Of a DNA stretch of 64,000 bases, positions 60,530-64,000 are shown piece by piece (within the stretch, counting starts at the first letter, position 1; each line of letters begins with the position of its first letter). This stretch comes from Arthrobacter sp. AQ5-06 (lineage in GTDB: Bacteria > Actinomycetota > Actinomycetes > Actinomycetales > Micrococcaceae). The DNA is taken from assembly GCF_003287955.1 (NCBI RefSeq), contig NZ_QMKP01000002.1, positions 248,001 through 312,000 on the forward strand. Reading direction: 5' to 3'. A program made the position numbers and the translations under genes. Below the pieces are notes generated by a model. That model was not told where the DNA came from, searched no databases, and saw only the letters and a list, made by a program, of their open reading frames with translations.

Positions 60530-61122
60530 TGGCTCATCCCTTCTGCTATCTGGTGCCGTGCCCGGGCGAGTGTGCCGCGGACCGCTGTTGGGCTGATCTT
60601 TAGTGTGGCACCAATTTCGGCGTAAGTGCGGCCGTGCATTTCCCGTAGCAGCCAGCAGGCCCGTTGTGCTGGGGGGAGCGTGTTCAGCACGGCAGTCAGG
60701 CCGTCTTGTTGGGCGGACCATTCGGCCTCATGAGCCGGGTCCGTTCCGGCGGCTGCCCGGGTGGTGCCGGTTTCGGTGACGGAGCGGATGTCGTCGGGGT
60801 TGGTGACGTTCTCGGCACGGGTGGATCGTTTGCGCAGGAGGTCCAGGCATTTGTTGGTCGCCAGCCGGTAGATCCAGCCGCCGAAAGCGTCGACGTCAGC
60901 GAGCATGTGCAGGCCGTGCCAGCTGGTTGTCAGGGTCTCCTGCACGATGTCTTCGGCTTGGCCGCGGTCGTTGAGCATCCGGTATGCCAGCCGGAAGACT
61001 CTGTCCTGATAGGTGATCACCAGGTGTTCGAATGCTGCCAGATCGCCGTCTTGGGCGCGGGCAACGATACTTCCCTCATCCAGGTCCGGTTCGGCTTCGA
61101 AGCCGGGTCCGTGATCATCCAT
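60520..61122 (-). CDS. ECF-type RNA polymerase sigma factor
   Basis: 200 residues. Region 2: AFEHLVITYQDRVFRLAYRMLNDRGQAEDIVQETLTTSW ... YRLATNKCLDLLRKR. Region 4: LPPAQRACWLLREMHGRTYAEIGATLKISPTAVRGTLARARHQI. It should direct RNA polymerase to envelope-stress promoters, kept in check by the coupled zinc-motif protein. First gene of the leftward transcript; the rightward Asp23 operon starts 192 bases away and is its obvious target. I could not place a clean ECF -35/-10 pair in the gap. Confidence 0.94.
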   Translation of the reverse strand: MDDHGPGFEAEPDLDEGSIVARAQDGDLAAFEHLVITYQDRVFRLAYRMLNDRGQAEDIVQETLTTSWHGLHMLADVDAFGGWIYRLATNKCLDLLRKRSTRAENVTNPDDIRSVTETGTTRAAAGTDPAHEAEWSAQQDGLTAVLNTLPPAQRACWLLREMHGRTYAEIGATLKISPTAVRGTLARARHQIAEGMSQWR

Positions 61123-61314
61123 GCGCTGTCCGTCCCGTCCGGTGAGGTACCGGCGCTTGGCCCCAATATGCCATAGCCGGGCATCGGCTTGGAACCCGCC
61201 CTGGTTGCGTCATCCCAGGAGAAAAAACTTTGCGCCACGGCGTGACGTTTCGGGATCGGCTTCGTCTTTATCTGTGTAAGCACGATCACGATCTTCTAAA
61301 AGGAGCTGTTTTTC

Positions 61315-61827
61315 ATGGCAGAGTCACCCAATACCCCCGGCGCTTCCAGCGGCGTTGTGGCCACCCCCGAGGAGCAGAAACGCAACGCACCGGTGGAGCA
61401 GCCGAAACGCCACGATGCGCTGCACACGGACCGGGGAGACACCACGATTGAGGAAACCGTGGTGCAGAAGCTGGCCGGCATGGCCACCCGTGAAGTTCCC
61501 GGCGTGTACGCCATGGGCAGTGCAGGGCGGCGGGCGTTCAGCGCCCTGGCCGAACGTATCCCGGGATCGCAGACCAATGTCAGCGGCGGCGTCAGCGTTG
61601 AAAAAGGTGAACGCCAGACTGCCATCGACGTCTCGATCGTCGTGGACTACGGCGTCTCGATCGTGGATGTCAGCCAAGGCATCCGCCGCAACGTCATCCA
61701 GTCCGTCGAGCACGCCACCGGGCTGGAGGTGCTGGAAGTGAACGTCAACGTCACCGATGTGCACCTGCCCGGCGACGACCAGCAGGACCAGCAAAGCCAG
61801 AAGGACCAAAAGACCGAACTTCTGTAA
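61315..61827 (+). CDS. Asp23/Gls24 family envelope stress protein
   Basis: 170 residues with AAAAGGAGCTG before the ATG. A ~40-residue polar N-terminus is followed by the Asp23 core: TTIEETVVQKLAGMATREVPGVYAMG, RQTAIDVSIVVDYGVSIVDVSQGIRRNVIQSVEHATGLEVLEVNVNVTDVHL, and a Gln/Asp/Lys-rich tail. First gene of the rightward five-gene operon. Confidence 0.92.
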   Translation: MAESPNTPGASSGVVATPEEQKRNAPVEQPKRHDALHTDRGDTTIEETVVQKLAGMATREVPGVYAMGSAGRRAFSALAERIPGSQTNVSGGVSVEKGERQTAIDVSIVVDYGVSIVDVSQGIRRNVIQSVEHATGLEVLEVNVNVTDVHLPGDDQQDQQSQKDQKTELL

Positions 61828-61887
61828 GTCCACAGCACCGGGCGGCAACCCCCGACCGGTGCGCGAGTAAGGCCGAAAAGGAAAAGG

Positions 61888-62073
61888 ATGGCTATGTCTA
61901 CTACACGGTGGTGCCTGGCGATAGGACTGGTGCTCGGAATTGTTTTGGGTTTCGGCGGTTGGTGGGCGCTGGTATCCGCGGTGATACTGGGCTTCATCGG
62001 TTTGGTGGTCGGCCGGGTCGCGGAGGGGAAACTGGACATGGCGGCCCTGTTCGGTAAGGCATCGAGCCGATGA
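61888..62073 (+). CDS. DUF2273-like small membrane protein
   Basis: 61 residues with two membrane helices (WCLAIGLVLGIVLGFGGWWALVSAVILGFIGLVVG) and a short charged tail, as in DUF2273 proteins that accompany Asp23 genes. AAAGGAAAAGG precedes the ATG. Its stop overlaps the next start (ATGA). It probably helps anchor Asp23 to the membrane. Confidence 0.85.
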   Translation: MAMSTTRWCLAIGLVLGIVLGFGGWWALVSAVILGFIGLVVGRVAEGKLDMAALFGKASSR

Positions 62074-62495
62074 ATCCGCAAGGTGCACACGCGCTGCCGT
62101 TCACCGCAGGCAATGGCACCGGCAACGGTGACATCAGCTCCCGCGGGCAGACCGTGCTGGCCGATAAGGTGATCGAGAAAATCGCCAGTCAGGTCGCCAG
62201 TGATGAATCGGTGGCCGGTGGTGCCTCCGGAGGTTTCCTGGGCATCGGAACCCATGCGGACCTCTCTGCCCGGCCCAAGGCATCGGTGGAACTGAGCGGA
62301 AACATCGCCACCCTCAGCGTCGAAGTCGGGATGCTCTACCCCGTCCCGTTACGGCAGGCAACCGAGGCGTTGCGGCAGCGGATCCGGGCCAGGGTGACGG
62401 AACTGACCGGTGTGGAAGTCCGACAGATCGATATCAGAGTTTCCTGGCTGACCACCGAACGTGGTGACGGCAGGGGACGAAGGAGACTGCTATGA
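62070..62495 (+). CDS. Asp23/Gls24 family envelope stress protein
   Basis: 141 residues: VLADKVIEKIASQVASDESVAGG, SVELSGNIATLSVEVGMLYPVPLRQATEALRQRIRARVTELTGVEVRQIDIRVSWL, an Asp23 domain with a shorter N-terminus than the first copy. Both of its ends overlap its neighbours as ATGA, so it is made in step with the membrane proteins on either side. Confidence 0.9.
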   Translation: MNPQGAHALPFTAGNGTGNGDISSRGQTVLADKVIEKIASQVASDESVAGGASGGFLGIGTHADLSARPKASVELSGNIATLSVEVGMLYPVPLRQATEALRQRIRARVTELTGVEVRQIDIRVSWLTTERGDGRGRRRLL

Positions 62496-63079
62496 GCCGC
62501 AATGACGGACAATCGACGCGGCTACGACGCCGGCCCAGCCGGACCGTTCCGGCGTCGATCGTCGGGATCCTGCTGCTGGCCGCCGGCGTCGCCCTGGTGT
62601 GGTTGGCTGTTGCCCGGTTGTTTGACGGCACCTGGTCCACGCTCCTGCAGGGGCCACGTGACTGGCTCACCAGGCTGGCATGGAACGATCCGGATGTGTG
62701 GGGTGTCGGGATAGCCGCCGTCGTGGTGGGTTTGATCCTGCTGATGTGCGCCCTCATTCCGGGCAAGTTCAGCGCCCTGACGGTCCGGAACGCCAGTGGC
62801 GACGGGGCAGATGAGGAGCGGCCGGCGCCCGAACGAGAGACCGTGATGACCCGCCGTGCTGTGGCCCATCTGGCGAAGGCACAGTGTGTGCAGATCGACG
62901 GTGTCAGTTCGGCTTCAGCAACCGCCACCACCAAGCGAGTGCACCTTAGCGTAAAGACGTCGCTGCGGGACACCGGTGATCTGCGTACCCGCGTCACCGA
63001 TGGTGTCCGCGACCGCTTAAACGCGATCGGGCTTGACCCGGTACCGCGTGTTACCGCCACCGTCGAATCCAAGAGTTGA
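62492..63079 (+). CDS. Asp23-operon membrane protein (DUF6286-like)
   Basis: 195 residues with two membrane helices at ~20-40 (VGILLLAAGVALVWLAVARLF) and ~65-90 (VGIAAVVVGLILLMCALIPGKF), then a soluble domain (RRAVAHLAKAQCVQIDGVSSASATATTKRVHLSVKTSL) that resembles the Asp23-partner domain of AmaP. Overlaps the previous gene (ATGA). Function inferred from operon position. Confidence 0.78.
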   Translation: MSRNDGQSTRLRRRPSRTVPASIVGILLLAAGVALVWLAVARLFDGTWSTLLQGPRDWLTRLAWNDPDVWGVGIAAVVVGLILLMCALIPGKFSALTVRNASGDGADEERPAPERETVMTRRAVAHLAKAQCVQIDGVSSASATATTKRVHLSVKTSLRDTGDLRTRVTDGVRDRLNAIGLDPVPRVTATVESKS

Positions 63080-63125
63080 GAGCCACGTCCGCTTTCGCGC
63101 TCCAATTACCGAAGGAAGGATTCCG

Positions 63126-63743
63126 ATGCGACAAATGGCCGGAACCTTGAACCGCACGTGGCTGACCATTCTGGGCATCCTTGGCCTGGCCGCCGGCATC
63201 GCGTTGCTCCTGCAGTCCGCCGGGGCACTGCAAAGCATCGCCAACACCGCACCCGCGGGAGAAAAGGTCGTTTCGGGTGATCTGCAGCCGTTCTTCGCCC
63301 AATCATGGGTGGTGGTTCTTCTACTGGTCATGGGCGCCATTATCGGTGTGCTGGGGTTGCTGTGGGTCATCGCGCAGATTCCGCGGAAGAACCCGGCCGA
63401 CGCCTACCGTCTAGACGCCGACGGCGCCCAAGGCCGCACTATCTGCGACCCGTCCGTGCTGGCCACGGCGATCGAGAACCAGATTAACACCCTGCCCGGT
63501 GTGGTTGGCTCCTCGGCCATGCTGCGCGGAACCGCCCATGAGCCGGACTTGACCCTGAAAGTCACCGTCAACGACAGGGCCGACGTCCAGGAACTGCTGC
63601 GCCATCTCGAAACGTCCACCCTGCCCGACCTGTCCACCGCCCTGGAAGCACCCCTACACCGGCGCCGGTTACAGATCGACATCAGCGGACGCACCCAAGG
63701 CACCGGAACAGTCGTGCCCTCCACCGGCACCGTCCTCAAATAG
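63126..63743 (+). CDS. AmaP-like alkaline shock membrane anchor protein
   Basis: 205 residues with GGAAGGA six bases before the ATG. Two membrane helices (LTILGILGLAAGIALLLQSAG, VVVLLLVMGAIIGVLGLLWVIAQIP) enclose an extracytoplasmic loop, followed by a cytoplasmic domain with SVLATAIENQINTLPGVVGSSAMLRG and LTLKVTVNDRADVQELLRHLE. This is the AmaP pattern, the protein that tethers Asp23 to the membrane. Last gene of the operon. Confidence 0.85.
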   Translation: MRQMAGTLNRTWLTILGILGLAAGIALLLQSAGALQSIANTAPAGEKVVSGDLQPFFAQSWVVVLLLVMGAIIGVLGLLWVIAQIPRKNPADAYRLDADGAQGRTICDPSVLATAIENQINTLPGVVGSSAMLRGTAHEPDLTLKVTVNDRADVQELLRHLETSTLPDLSTALEAPLHRRRLQIDISGRTQGTGTVVPSTGTVLK

Positions 63744-63842
63744 AAAACCCGCCCCTTGTGAGAAAGACGTAAGTGATCACTGAGCTGCTGCGGAATTTTC
63801 GGACAGTGGGCGCTGCCGACCTCGGCGGTCAACCTTCGTCCC

Positions 63843-63884
63843 CAGGCTGCGCGGCTGCGTCCTCCGGGGCAGCCGCGCAGCCTG
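63843..63884 (+). terminator. Strong hairpin after the Asp23 operon
   Basis: Perfect 16-base arms (63843-63858 CAGGCTGCGCGGCTGC and its complement at 63869-63884) with a ten-base loop, 100 bases past the last stop. No T-run follows. The rest of 63744-64000 has no gene that I can support. Confidence 0.65.
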
Positions 63885-64000
63885 TGGTCGACGGATGTGT
63901 TAATGATTGCGTGGATTACCGGCTTTGGCTCAGCTGGCCGCAGGCTACGGGCAGTGTCGCCCAGGCCGGAAGTCCGGGCAGGGACGCAACCGTGGTTGGC

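Noticed and set aside
61123..61314. ECF promoter GGAAC...CGTC at 61191-61211
   Set aside because: The spacing of about 12 bases is too short for an ECF promoter (usually 15-18), so I did not annotate it.

Overview
The window looks like chromosomal DNA from a high-GC Gram-positive actinobacterium of the Arthrobacter/Pseudarthrobacter type (Micrococcaceae). Reasons: strongly G/C-biased third codon positions, many GTG starts, many ATGA/GTGA stop-start overlaps, probable leaderless promoters (a -10 box a few bases before the start codon), an MbtH protein, menaquinone genes including a MenJ-like reductase, and an APS-reductase sulfate pathway. I saw no rRNA or tRNA gene, CRISPR array or intact insertion sequence.

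Layout. 1-4.0 kb: the end of a nonribosomal peptide cluster (terminal carrier/thioesterase, MbtH, DrrAB-type exporter, phosphopantetheinyl transferase), all translationally coupled. 4-10.2 kb: CYTH-CHAD protein, MFS transporter with GntR regulator, and small membrane or hypothetical genes. 10.3-25.1 kb: a sulfur block: ferredoxin-NADP reductase and siroheme synthase, an Ssu-type sulfonate importer, cysN/cysD/cysH/sirA read as one operon, and a sirohydrochlorin chelatase, interrupted by rtcB, SRPBCC genes and a deletion scar. 25-27.7 kb: channel protein and orphan genes. 27.7-42.2 kb: menaquinone genes (prenyl diphosphate synthase, menJ, menG, menF, menD, menC) interleaved with an amino-acid ABC importer, an AbiEi/DUF559-like gene and a PhoX phosphatase. 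42.3-49 kb: Hpt-like protein, ArsR/SRPBCC pair, MFS, LacI with a GH32 fructosidase, PAP2 phosphatase. 49.4-51.2 kb: a TasA/CalY-like secreted protein with a SipW-like signal peptidase. 51.4-59 kb: MFS, orphans, a wrecked ABC ATPase, TrkH, a MinD/ParA-like protein. 59.5-63.7 kb: a divergent Asp23 envelope-stress locus with an ECF sigma factor.

How it works together. The sulfur genes carry sulfate through APS to sulfite and sulfide; siroheme synthase and CbiX supply the cofactor for SirA, the FprA-type reductase can supply electrons, and the Ssu genes add an organosulfur source. A short motif (TGTGACGC) recurs upstream of cysG, ssuA and sirA and may mark a shared regulon. The men genes cover chorismate to isochorismate (MenF), MenD, MenC, the prenyl chain, ring methylation (MenG) and side-chain saturation (MenJ); menA, menB and menE are not in the window.

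Most unusual points: (i) an ECF sigma factor overlapping a gene that joins an anti-sigma-type zinc-binding motif to an Asp23 domain, divergent from a second Asp23 operon; (ii) related palindrome-rich segments sitting in frame inside cysD, cysH and menJ; (iii) several families of long perfect intergenic palindromes, one copy supplying a stop codon; (iv) twin LacI operators three helical turns apart with a third copy at the regulator gene; (v) a cluster of gene remnants and frameshifts (cysteine synthase/cupin scar, ABC ATPase, ABM fragment, two frameshifted hypothetical genes).
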